Shown: positions 27,983-36,297 of the stretch, piece after piece
Position numbering within the stretch: the stretch's first letter is position 1
Layout of the letters: every line of letters begins with the position of its first letter
Source: Actimicrobium sp. CCC2.4
GTDB lineage: Bacteria > Pseudomonadota > Gammaproteobacteria > Burkholderiales > Burkholderiaceae_D
Reading direction: 5' to 3'
Assembly (NCBI RefSeq): GCF_034347385.1
Contig: NZ_CP133777.1
Span: 1,612,001-1,676,000, forward strand
Length of the DNA stretch: 64,000 nucleotides
Translations under genes and position numbers: made by a program
Notes under the pieces: model-generated
The model's database searches: none
Told to the model about the DNA's origin: nothing
What the model saw: only the letters and a program-made list of their open reading frames with translations

Positions 27983-28657
27983 ATGAGTATTCCCAAAAGC
28001 GCCAACCAGAGTATCAGCACCGACATGGCCGAGTACTACGCCAAGCGTGCCGACCAGCATGACAACGTGTATGCCAAACCGGAACGCCAGGCCGACCTGC
28101 CCATCGTGCGCGAGTGGCTGCAAAATGCAGTGGCCGGCCACCGCGTGTTGGAGATCGCCTGCGGCACCGGTTACTGGACTGCTGAAGCGGTCAAGACCGC
28201 CGAACATGTGCTGGCCACCGACATCAATGCCGAAGTGATCGCGCTGGCCCAGGCCCGCAATCTGCCGGCCGACAAAGTCGAGTTCGCGCTGGCCGATGCC
28301 TTCGCGATCGAGACCGCACAACCGTTCACCGCCTGCCTGGCCAGCTTCTGGTGGTCGCATGTGCTGCGCGAGCAGCAGGACAGTTTCATGGAACGCCTGC
28401 GCGACCAGCTGGGCAAGGACACGCTGGTGGTGATGATGGATAACGTGTATGTCGAAGGCATCAGCACCTCGATTGCGCGCACTGATTTGCAGGGCAACAC
28501 CTTCCAGATTCGCCGGCTTGGTAGTGGTGAGCGTTATGAAGTGGTGAAGAATTTTCCGAGTGATAGTGGCTTGCGCAAGCGGTTGTCACCGCATTTGAAG
28601 GACATTCGGATTCAGCGGATTGAGCATTATTGGATGTTGACGGGGCGGTTGAAGTAA
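27983..28657 (+). CDS. Class I SAM-dependent methyltransferase
   Basis: From ATG at 27983 the 224-residue protein begins MSIPKSANQSISTDMAEYYA. The SAM-binding motif I is RVLEIACGTGYWTAEAV, followed by VLATDINAEVIALA and EFALADAFAIE. The family methylates small molecules or proteins, and the substrate is unknown. It starts 20 bases after cysB and may be co-transcribed. Confidence 0.9.
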   Translation: MSIPKSANQSISTDMAEYYAKRADQHDNVYAKPERQADLPIVREWLQNAVAGHRVLEIACGTGYWTAEAVKTAEHVLATDINAEVIALAQARNLPADKVEFALADAFAIETAQPFTACLASFWWSHVLREQQDSFMERLRDQLGKDTLVVMMDNVYVEGISTSIARTDLQGNTFQIRRLGSGERYEVVKNFPSDSGLRKRLSPHLKDIRIQRIEHYWMLTGRLK

Positions 28658-28734
28658 GTTGTTTTGCCATGGCGCGATGACAGATTCAACCGAAACTGCC
28701 ACCACCCTACGTGTTGTAACGGATCACCTGATAT

Positions 28735-29505
28735 TCAAGCCGCCGTCAATTCCCCATACAACGCCGAAAACTCACCACTAAGCTTGTGGTTCTTATCCAG
28801 ATGAATCATCGGCAGACACCGACCATGCGATTCGCGGATCACGATCGAGCTCGACAGTTTGCTGTTGAGCACCGGCAGACCCTCGGCAATCAGTTCGTTG
28901 ACCAGCCGTTGCGGCAGGTTGGCGCGCGGCTGGAACTGGTTGACGACGATGCCTTCGATGACCAGTTCCGGATTATGGTCGGCGCGGATTTCGGCGACGT
29001 TGTTCATCAGCGTGTAGAGCGCCTCGCGCGAAAAATCATCGCAGTCGAACGGGATCAGGCAGGTGTCGGCGGCAATCAGCGCTGACATCGTGAAGAAGTT
29101 GTAGGCCGGTGGCGTGTCGATGATGATTTCGTCGAACTCCTTGGCCAGTTCAGTGAGCGCGTCGCGCAGCTTGTAGATCTTGTGGCGCGATTCGAGCTTC
29201 GATTGCAGGTCGCCGATCGAGGCATCGGAGGGCAGCAAGAACAGATTCTCGAACGGGGTCGGATGCACGTAGGTGCCGGCCGGTTTCGGATAGAAACTGA
29301 AGCCCAGCATCTCTTCAAAAAATCCGGCGATGGTTGGCGTGACTTCCTTGGCCGCGTCCCCCAGCAGATAGCGGCTGGAATTGCATTGCGGGTCCAGGTC
29401 GATGAGCAGGGTCTTCTTGCCATCATGGGCGGCGACGGCCGCCAGGTTGACCGCAATGGTCGATTTTCCGCAACCACCTTTTTGATTGAAAATTACGCGT
29501 TTCAT
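28735..29505 (-). CDS. Orphan ParA-family ATPase
   Basis: This 256-residue protein has a deviant Walker A (FNQKGGCGKSTIAVNLA, residues 7-23), LLIDLDPQCNSSRYLL and the Walker B region EIIIDTPPAYNF. ParA/MinD ATPases position DNA or protein complexes. No parB or centromere-like repeat is visible nearby, so it is not the chromosomal parAB pair; it may position another cargo. It lies downstream of the pseudophosphatase-like gene on the same strand, 175 bases away, and convergent with the methyltransferase. Confidence 0.9.
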   Translation of the reverse strand: MKRVIFNQKGGCGKSTIAVNLAAVAAHDGKKTLLIDLDPQCNSSRYLLGDAAKEVTPTIAGFFEEMLGFSFYPKPAGTYVHPTPFENLFLLPSDASIGDLQSKLESRHKIYKLRDALTELAKEFDEIIIDTPPAYNFFTMSALIAADTCLIPFDCDDFSREALYTLMNNVAEIRADHNPELVIEGIVVNQFQPRANLPQRLVNELIAEGLPVLNSKLSSSIVIRESHGRCLPMIHLDKNHKLSGEFSALYGELTAA

Positions 29506-29680
29506 CCGTGTTGTCCCCGTGGTGATCGATTCATGGAAGTGCCCCGGTGGCGAGCATTGCAGCGTTCGACCGAGTAGGCGCAGTCATTATGACAAACAAT
29601 AGTGGCTTTACTGACAGGTATTCGGCATCAATAGGCTATTTCATTGGTCTGCAGCGGCCCGCGTACTTGACGTGCGCGGA

Positions 29681-30907
29681 TTATTTAGCGGTTTTATTCT
29701 TCGTGGACGTGAAAAACTGTTTAAGCGGGTTGGTACTGGAAAAGCGTTTGTGCCAGTTGTGCCAGTTGTGCCGGATGTGGGCATCTCGAAAAGTTACCGA
29801 TTTTTTTCGGTTGTCAGGATTTTTGTTCTCCCGTTCTGCGATCTGGTCGAGCAATGCCGCATACAGCGCAGCAAGTTGCTGCTGCGAATGCAGGAATCGC
29901 GGACCGCGTGAGAGGCGGCCTTCTTTGATCAGCTCGAAGAGCTTTTCCTCGAGATTGCTGGCATCAATCCGTACGTTCAGACCCGGGTTGTGAATCAGTT
30001 TGTAGATTCTGTCGTAAGTAATGAGCGTGGCATTGCGGCCAATACCGGCGTGGCTGAGGATGAGTGGATCGATTTGGGCTGTGTTGGCGCGGCAGCTTTT
30101 ATTCGCCAGAATTGCACGATGGCCTTCCAGCGCCAAACGGGCCATATTGATGGCCGCAGGTTTTAGTACTGCGCCAGTAAATTCCAGGCCCGCTTGCGTG
30201 ATCGGGATGGATATTATGTTGCGCGGGTTGGTGTTGATTTCTTCGACCTCTAAAATGTATTGGGAATAAGGGTCGTAATGGTCTTGTAAGTCGTCAAAAC
30301 GAAGGACTTTGTATTTGCCCGCGATAATTGTTCCGTCGCTATTCTCGGAATTTTTTTCGTGCTCGATTCGTTCATTCAGCATTGCCAGAATTGTTTTTTT
30401 GCTGCTGTTGCAATCGGTTGTATGGGCTCTGTGGGAAACGAACTGGTAAATACCAAGACCGGATTCAATGCCTTGCACAAGCATATTGTCCAGTGAGAAA
30501 TTCTGTTGTGGCGATTGCCCTGCAGCGTAATACGGTGCCGGACTTCCCGTATTCGGGCCAATTTTGTTGGCATGGACCGCGGTCTCGCGTCCGTTCGGCG
30601 CGGGGACCTTAATGACATTGTTCCGGCCGCAGGGTACGCGCGATGCGTTGCTGGGAACCTCGTTGTCGTCGAAGGCCCAGTTCTGCCGGTGGCTTAAATT
30701 TTCCAGCCGTGCCCACAATGCATCGACTCTTGCTTTGGTTTCGTCACTTTTCGCGCTGGTCGTGGGCGAAGCTGGCCGTGGCGATTGCGAACCGTTGCTG
30801 GAGCTGGAGGAGGGGATACAGGAAAGTGGCATGGCGGATCCGGAGAGTGGGCAGTCGATTGGTCCCGGCACCACAGCGGCACCGAAACCACCTGTCAGTG
30901 TCCGCAA
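29681..30907 (-). CDS. Protein-tyrosine-phosphatase-fold protein lacking the catalytic Cys; possible type III effector
   Basis: The 408-residue protein has a Ser/Pro-rich N-terminus (residues 27-55, IPSSSSSNGSQSPRPASPTT) and a domain (about 65-360) following YopH/SptP-type tyrosine phosphatases: VHANKIG then YYAAGQSPQQ, ISIPITQAGLEFTGAV where the WPD loop is expected, and PLILSHAGIGRNATL in place of the P-loop HCxxGxxR. Ser285 replaces the catalytic Cys while Arg291 remains at C(X)5R spacing, and the WPD general-acid motif is not recognisable. It is therefore probably inactive and may bind phosphotyrosine. The tail is basic (HIRHNWHNWHKRF). The TTG start at 30907 has GGAG five bases upstream; ATG at 30832 is an alternative without one. 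It is more AT-rich than its neighbours, suggesting transfer. Confidence 0.65.
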   Translation of the reverse strand: MRTLTGGFGAAVVPGPIDCPLSGSAMPLSCIPSSSSSNGSQSPRPASPTTSAKSDETKARVDALWARLENLSHRQNWAFDDNEVPSNASRVPCGRNNVIKVPAPNGRETAVHANKIGPNTGSPAPYYAAGQSPQQNFSLDNMLVQGIESGLGIYQFVSHRAHTTDCNSSKKTILAMLNERIEHEKNSENSDGTIIAGKYKVLRFDDLQDHYDPYSQYILEVEEINTNPRNIISIPITQAGLEFTGAVLKPAAINMARLALEGHRAILANKSCRANTAQIDPLILSHAGIGRNATLITYDRIYKLIHNPGLNVRIDASNLEEKLFELIKEGRLSRGPRFLHSQQQLAALYAALLDQIAERENKNPDNRKKSVTFRDAHIRHNWHNWHKRFSSTNPLKQFFTSTKNKTAK

Positions 30908-30996
30908 GCCCGCTCCGGTTCCATCACCGCCGCTTTCTGTCGCCGCTCACCACTTCTGCGGTACAGTCGACGCCTCCCCATTCACCCGAAGCCGCA

Positions 30997-32007
30997 ATGA
31001 AGCTAGCCACCCTCAAAGACGGTACCCGCGACGGCCAGCTTGCCGTCGTTGCCCGCGACCTGAAAACCGCCGTCTTAGCCGATGCCATCGCACCGACGCT
31101 GCAGCGTGCACTCGACGACTGGAATTTCATTTCGCCGCAGCTCGAAGACCTGTACGCCGAGCTCAATGCCGATCGCGCCAGCCGGTCGTTTGCCTTCGAT
31201 GCCGGCCAGTGCATGGCGCCGCTGCCACGGGCTTTCCAGTGGGCCGATGGATCGGCCTATGTCAATCATGTCGAACTGGTGCGCAAGGCGCGCCACGCCG
31301 AGATGCCCGACTCGTTCTGGCATGAACCGCTGATGTACCAGGGCGGGTCGGATGATTTCATCGGGCCGACCGACGACATCGTGCTCGGCTCCGAAGAGTG
31401 GGGCATCGACTTCGAAGGCGAGGTCGCCGTCATCACCGGTGACGTGACGATGGGCAGCGATGCCGAACAGTCCGGCCGGCAGATCCGCTTGCTGATGCTG
31501 GTCAATGATGTCTCGCTGCGCAACCTGATTCCAGCCGAACTGGCCAAGGGCTTCGGGTTCGTGCAATCGAAACCGGCGTGCAGTTTTTCGCCGGTGGCGG
31601 TGACGCCCGATGAACTCGGCACGGCCTGGAAAGACAGCAAGGTGCACCTGCCGTTGCGGGCAACGTGGAATGACGTGCTGGTCGGCCAGCCCCATGCCGG
31701 CACTGACATGGTGTTTAGCTTCGCGCGGCTGGTCGAACATCTGGCGCTGACGCGCAACGTGCGCGCCGGCAGCATCATCGGTTCCGGCACCGTGTCGAAC
31801 AAGGATGCCCGCAAGGGCTACACCTGCATCGCCGAAAAACGCTGCCTCGAAATGATCGCCGACGGCGTCGCCACGACGCCGTTCATGCAGTTCGGCGACA
31901 GGATTAAACTCGAGATGCTCGACGCCGCCGGCAAGTCGATTTTCGGCGCGATCAACCAGACGCTCAAGCAGGCGGCACCGGTCATCCGGCGCGGCCGTCA
32001 TGCCTGA
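30997..32007 (+). CDS. Fumarylacetoacetate hydrolase family protein
   Basis: The 336-residue protein from ATG at 30997 has FAH-type motifs: WGIDFEGEVAVITGDV (metal-binding Glu residues), LLMLVNDVSLRNLI, SKPACSFSPVAVTPDELG and GSIIGSGTVSNKDARKG. The family cleaves C-C bonds or hydrates/decarboxylates 2-keto acid products of aromatic or tyrosine degradation, using Mg2+ or Ca2+. It lies 19 bases before the VOC gene and likely forms a catabolic operon with it. The precise substrate cannot be read from the sequence. Confidence 0.9.
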   Translation: MKLATLKDGTRDGQLAVVARDLKTAVLADAIAPTLQRALDDWNFISPQLEDLYAELNADRASRSFAFDAGQCMAPLPRAFQWADGSAYVNHVELVRKARHAEMPDSFWHEPLMYQGGSDDFIGPTDDIVLGSEEWGIDFEGEVAVITGDVTMGSDAEQSGRQIRLLMLVNDVSLRNLIPAELAKGFGFVQSKPACSFSPVAVTPDELGTAWKDSKVHLPLRATWNDVLVGQPHAGTDMVFSFARLVEHLALTRNVRAGSIIGSGTVSNKDARKGYTCIAEKRCLEMIADGVATTPFMQFGDRIKLEMLDAAGKSIFGAINQTLKQAAPVIRRGRHA

Positions 32008-32026
32008 TACCAACAAGGAGAGTCAC

Positions 32027-32608
32027 ATGAATACCCTCGCCAGTGCCGTCACCGGTCAGCTCGCTGCCCTGCCTGTCGCCGTCCCGATCAACGGGCTGCA
32101 TCATTTTGCTTACCGCTGCCGCGACGCCGAAGAGACGCGCCACTTTTACGAAGACGTGCTGGGCTTGCCGCTGTTTCATTACATCCGCGCCGACACCGTG
32201 CCGTCGACCGGCGAGTACTGCCCGTACGTGCACATTTTTTTCCGCATGACCGATGGCTCCTGCCTGGCCTTTTTCGACCTCGGCGACAACCAGCTGGCTG
32301 CGCCCTCGGCCAACACGCCGGCGTGGGTCAATCACATTGCGATGCGGGTTGATAGTGTCGAGCAGCTCGAAGCCATGAAGACCCGCATCGAGGGCCATGG
32401 CATCGAGGTGCTGGGCGTGACCGACCACCGGATTTTTCGCTCGATTTATTTCTTTGATCCGAACGGCATCCGGCTTGAACTGTGCGCGCAACTGGCCGAT
32501 CCGCAGCAGATGCAGCAGGAGCAGCAAGGCATCCACGAGCGGCTTGATGCCTGGTCGCGCGAGAAGTCGCTGCGGCTGGCCGTGGTCCGGCAGACGCTGC
32601 TGGATTGA
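32027..32608 (+). CDS. VOC-family dioxygenase-like protein
   Basis: This 193-residue protein starts at 32027 after AAGGAG. It has the vicinal-oxygen-chelate ligands: His in GLHHFAYRCRD, His in WVNHIAMRVD and Glu in DPNGIRLELCAQL. The metal triad therefore appears intact, unlike the VOC protein at 18.1 kb. Its pairing with the FAH-family hydrolase suggests ring-cleavage or a related step in an aromatic pathway. Confidence 0.88.
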   Translation: MNTLASAVTGQLAALPVAVPINGLHHFAYRCRDAEETRHFYEDVLGLPLFHYIRADTVPSTGEYCPYVHIFFRMTDGSCLAFFDLGDNQLAAPSANTPAWVNHIAMRVDSVEQLEAMKTRIEGHGIEVLGVTDHRIFRSIYFFDPNGIRLELCAQLADPQQMQQEQQGIHERLDAWSREKSLRLAVVRQTLLD

Positions 32609-32661
32609 CCGGTACGGTATCCTGCGCACTTCGTTATTCAATGCTTAGCCCTGGAATCCTG

Positions 32662-33819
32662 ATGCCTTCACCTTTGCGTACTAGCCTGATCGCCGCCAGC
32701 CTGCTGCTGTTTGCCACCGCTGCCACCGCGCAACTGCGGATCGGCGTGACGATCTCGACCACCGGCCCGGCCGCCGCGATAGGCGCACCGACCAAAAACG
32801 CGATGCTGCTGTGGCCGAAAGAAATCGCCGGCCAGAAGGTCGAGTACGTCATTCTCGATGACGGCTCCGACGTGACTAATGCAGTACGCAATACCCGCAA
32901 GCTCATCAGCGAAGAAAAAGTCGATCTGATCGTCGGTCCCAACACCACGCCGAATGCGCTGGCAATGATCGATGTGGTGGCCGAAAACAGTACGCCGCTG
33001 ATCACGCTGGCGGCTTCGGCGGCCATCGTCGAACCGATGGATGCGAAGCGCGCCTGGGTCTTCAAGATGCCGCAAAACGATAGCCACATGGCGACCATCC
33101 TGACCCAGCACATGGCCGATACCGGCATCCGCACCGTGGCCTTCATCGGCTTTGCCGATGCCTATGGCGAAGGCTGGTGGCGCGAGTTTTCCAAGCTGGC
33201 CGAGCTGCGCAAGATCAAGGTCGTCGCCAGCGAACGCTATGCCCGCAACGACACTAGCGTCACCGGCCAGGTCCTGAAAATGATGGCGGTCCACCCCGAC
33301 GCCATCCTGGTGGCCGCCTCGGCCACGCCGGCGGTGCTGCCGCAAAAAACGCTGGTCGAACGCGGCTACAAGGGCCGCATTTACCAGACCCATGGCATCG
33401 GCACGCTGGACTTCCTGAAGGTCGGCGGCAAGGATGTCGAAGGCACGCTGTTCCCGACCGGACCGGCAGTGGTGGCACGCCAGTTGCCGCCGACCAATCC
33501 GGTACGCAAGGTCGCCTTGCAATTCACCGATCGCTATGAAGCGGCCTATGGCGCCGGCAGCGTAACCCAGTTCGCAGCCGATGCATGGGGTGCCTATATG
33601 CTGATCGCCAACGCAGTACCGCAAGCGCTGAAAGTCGCGCAACCTGGCACACGCCAGTTCCGTGCCGCGCTGCGCGATGCACTGGAAAACACCCGCAACT
33701 TGACCGTGCCGCAAGGCGTGATCAACATGAATCCGCAAGACCATGTCGGGCTCGATCAGCGCGCCCGCGTGATGGGCATCATCAAGGACAACAAGTTTGC
33801 GTATGCCTTCGGCGGATGA
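32662..33819 (+). CDS. Branched-chain amino acid-type ABC transporter periplasmic binding protein
   Basis: A 385-residue type I periplasmic binding protein (LivK-like). The signal peptide is MPSPLRTSLIAASLLLFATA with AQ cleavage. The mature part begins LRIGVTISTTGPAAAIGAPT and includes EKVDLIVGPNTTPNALAMID and RTVAFIGFADAYGEGWW. No permease or ATPase genes follow, so it must work with an unlinked transporter. Its place after the FAH and VOC genes suggests uptake of the substrate of that pathway. An earlier ATG at 32641 is possible. Confidence 0.9.
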   Translation: MPSPLRTSLIAASLLLFATAATAQLRIGVTISTTGPAAAIGAPTKNAMLLWPKEIAGQKVEYVILDDGSDVTNAVRNTRKLISEEKVDLIVGPNTTPNALAMIDVVAENSTPLITLAASAAIVEPMDAKRAWVFKMPQNDSHMATILTQHMADTGIRTVAFIGFADAYGEGWWREFSKLAELRKIKVVASERYARNDTSVTGQVLKMMAVHPDAILVAASATPAVLPQKTLVERGYKGRIYQTHGIGTLDFLKVGGKDVEGTLFPTGPAVVARQLPPTNPVRKVALQFTDRYEAAYGAGSVTQFAADAWGAYMLIANAVPQALKVAQPGTRQFRAALRDALENTRNLTVPQGVINMNPQDHVGLDQRARVMGIIKDNKFAYAFGG

Positions 33820-33860
33820 TGCCCGCCTGATGAAACGAGCGCCTTATCGATAATTCGACC

Positions 33861-35129
33861 CTGTGGTTTCTGATCGTCGGTTCCTTGCTGGTCGTGATGG
33901 CCTTGATGGAATCGCTGCTGCATAAACTGCCGTTCAGTCCGGCCATGCTGTACCTGCCAGTCGGCTATGCACTCGGGCCCGGCGGCATCGGCCTGATCGA
34001 CCTCGACCCGGTCCGGCATGCCGGCGCGCTGACCCTGGTGACTGAAATTGCCCTGCTGATTTCGCTGTTCACGGTCGGCCTCAAGTTGCGCCTGCCGCTC
34101 AGTGACCGGCGCTGGTGGATGCCGGTGCGACTGGGAACCTTGACGATGCTGGTGACGATAGGCTTGCTGACAGCCGTCGGGGTATTCCTCCTCGGCCTGT
34201 CGCTAGGGCCGGCGATTCTGCTGGCGGCCATCATCGCGCCTACCGATCCGGTGCTGGCATCGGACGTGCAGGTGCAAGACCCCCGCGACCATGACCGGCT
34301 GCGTTTTAGCCTGTCCGGTGAAGGCGGCATGAATGACGGCACCACGTTCCCGTTCGTGATGATCGGACTGGGCCTGATGGGCGTGCCGATGGCCGCGCGG
34401 TTCACGGGTGTCAGTGCCATCGGGATGGTGTTGTGGGGAATTGCGGCCGGACTGCTGTGCGGCTGGCTGGTCGGTCGCCGGGTCGGGCGCTTGGTCCTGT
34501 ATTTGCGGCAGCGCCGTCAACTGGCAATGGGCATGGAAGAGTTCCTCACGCTGGGCTTGATCGCCTTATCGTTCGGGATTGCCGAATTGATTCACGGCAT
34601 CGGGTTTGTGGCGGTGTTCGCCACCGGGGTGGCGATGCGCCGCATCGAGCACAAGGCCAGTGGTGTCGAGGCCGATGTCACGCTCAGTGATCAGGCCATC
34701 GACGCCGCCAACATGACGGAAACCGTGCTCGGCTTCAATCAGCAACTGGAACGGCTGGCCGAATTTGTCGTCGTTCTGCTGCTGGGCATCCTGCTGTCGG
34801 GCTATGGGATTTCGCAGGAAGGCATGCTGGTCGCAGTGCTGTTGCTGGTCGTGATCCGGCCGGTGGCGGTCAACCTGGCACTGCTCGGTGCCACGGTGAC
34901 GCGCTCGCAACGGCTGCTGCTGAGCTGGTTCGGCATACGTGGTATCGGTTCGCTTTACTATCTGATGTTCGCATTGCAATACGTGGCGTCGGTGAACCTC
35001 GGCAGTCGCATGGTCAGCGAGCGCTTCGTGCCGCTGGTACTGACCGTGCTGGCGGTGTCCATCGTCGTGCACGGCATGTCGTCGACGCCGCTGATGCAGT
35101 GGTATCGTCGTCGCCGCCGTTCCGCCTGA
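33861..35129 (+). CDS. Cation:proton antiporter (CPA/NhaP type)
   Basis: A roughly 420-residue protein with about 12 membrane helices. The ion-binding motif AAIIAPTDPVLASDVQVQ is followed by FSLSGEGGMNDGTTFPFVMI, as in monovalent cation/H+ antiporters. It exchanges Na+ or K+ for H+ across the inner membrane. The frame reads LWFLIVGSLLVVMALMESLL before any ATG, so the true start is a non-AUG codon, here CTG at 33861 or TTG at 33885. The start is therefore uncertain; the family call is secure. Confidence 0.85.
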   Translation: MWFLIVGSLLVVMALMESLLHKLPFSPAMLYLPVGYALGPGGIGLIDLDPVRHAGALTLVTEIALLISLFTVGLKLRLPLSDRRWWMPVRLGTLTMLVTIGLLTAVGVFLLGLSLGPAILLAAIIAPTDPVLASDVQVQDPRDHDRLRFSLSGEGGMNDGTTFPFVMIGLGLMGVPMAARFTGVSAIGMVLWGIAAGLLCGWLVGRRVGRLVLYLRQRRQLAMGMEEFLTLGLIALSFGIAELIHGIGFVAVFATGVAMRRIEHKASGVEADVTLSDQAIDAANMTETVLGFNQQLERLAEFVVVLLLGILLSGYGISQEGMLVAVLLLVVIRPVAVNLALLGATVTRSQRLLLSWFGIRGIGSLYYLMFALQYVASVNLGSRMVSERFVPLVLTVLAVSIVVHGMSSTPLMQWYRRRRRSA

Positions 35130-35211
35130 AGGTCCATTCACAGAAAGTGGTCATGGTTATTGATGTTGCTGTCCTTGTCATCGTTGCGGGCCTGTCCAGC
35201 CGGCCAAGCGC

Positions 35212-36102
35212 ATGATCCCCACCCGCAAATCCCTCGATGGTCCGGGTACTGCCCTGATGCTGATCCTCTGTCTTTGCTGGGGCTTGCAACAGGTGGCGAT
35301 CAAGATCGCCGCTCCCGATATGGGCACCGTGCTGCAGACCGGCGTGCGCTCGCTGATTGCGGCACTGCTGGTGAGTGCATTGATGCTGTGGCGCGGCTCG
35401 TCGTTTTCGATGCGGGACGGCACCTTCTGGCCTGGGCTGGGTGCCGGTGCACTGTTCGCTGCCGAGTTCGCCTGCATCGCACTGGCACTGACGCTGACGA
35501 GTGCCTCGCATGTCGTCGTGTTCCTTTACACGGCACCGATTTTCACGGTGCTCGGCTTGCACTGGCTGGTGCCCGGCGAACGGCTGCACAGTCGCCAGTG
35601 GAGCGGCATCCTGCTGGCTTTTTTCGGGATCGCGCTGGCGTTTTCCAGCGGCTTCGATGCGAGCGTTTCGTCGCAGGTCTTGCTCGGCGATGCGCTTGGT
35701 CTGCTTGGCGCGATGATGTGGGCGGCGACGACAATCCTGATCCGCCGTTCCAGTTTGTCCGAAGCCGCGCCGACCCGCACCTTGCTGTATCAGCTCGGGG
35801 TGTCGGCGCTGCTGCTGTTGCCGCTGGCCGGCGCCATGGGGCAGATGGGACGCGTCTCGATGACCGGACTGAGCTGGGCCAGCCTGCTGTTCCAGTCCGT
35901 GATCGTGACGTTCGCCAGTTACCTGGCGTGGTTCTGGATACTGCGCAATTACCTGGCCTCGCGCGTGTCGGTGTTTTCATTCCTGACGCCGCTGTTCGGC
36001 GTAGCCTTCGGGGTACTGATCCTGCATGAATCCGTGGGCGCGCGCTTTTCGATTGGCGCGTTACTGGTGCTGACAGGGATCGTCCTGGTCAACCGGCGCT
36101 AG
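35212..36102 (+). CDS. EamA/DMT-family transporter
   Basis: A 296-residue protein with ten hydrophobic helices in two EamA repeats, opening LILCLCWGLQQVAIKIAAPD and including VVFLYTAPIFTVLGLHWLVP and FSFLTPLFGVAFGVLILHE. DMT-family permeases export metabolites or amino acids. The substrate is unknown. It follows the antiporter by 82 bases. Confidence 0.92.
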   Translation: MIPTRKSLDGPGTALMLILCLCWGLQQVAIKIAAPDMGTVLQTGVRSLIAALLVSALMLWRGSSFSMRDGTFWPGLGAGALFAAEFACIALALTLTSASHVVVFLYTAPIFTVLGLHWLVPGERLHSRQWSGILLAFFGIALAFSSGFDASVSSQVLLGDALGLLGAMMWAATTILIRRSSLSEAAPTRTLLYQLGVSALLLLPLAGAMGQMGRVSMTGLSWASLLFQSVIVTFASYLAWFWILRNYLASRVSVFSFLTPLFGVAFGVLILHESVGARFSIGALLVLTGIVLVNRR

Positions 36103-36280
36103 GGGCTACGCGCAGGGGGGGGCATGCTGTCAATTTCCTACAACTACCAATAGTCAGCATTAAGTAATTACCAATACATGGGAAAAATCGTGGTCGTGCG
36201 GCATACTTTATTTCATCTTTTTTAGAAATATTCGTCACCGCGCTTCCACCCGATGCCGTGTCGGTGGAAATCATTTCATT

Positions 36281-36292
36281 CTCCTGCAGGAG
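36281..36292 (+). promoter_or_regulatory. Palindrome covering the amt ribosome-binding site
   Basis: CTCCTGCAGGAG is a perfect 12-base palindrome that includes the amt Shine-Dalgarno GCAGGAG, six bases before the ATG. Folding of CTCC on GGAG could mask the site, although the TGCA loop is tight. The rest of 36103-36280 is AT-richer and probably holds the promoter, but I see no clear sigma-54 element. Confidence 0.35.
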
Positions 36293-36297
36293 TTTCC

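Noticed and set aside
29751-29775. Tandem GTGCCAGTT repeat as a possible microsatellite
   Set aside because: Only two copies, in frame within the basic NWHNWH tail; a minor in-gene duplication.
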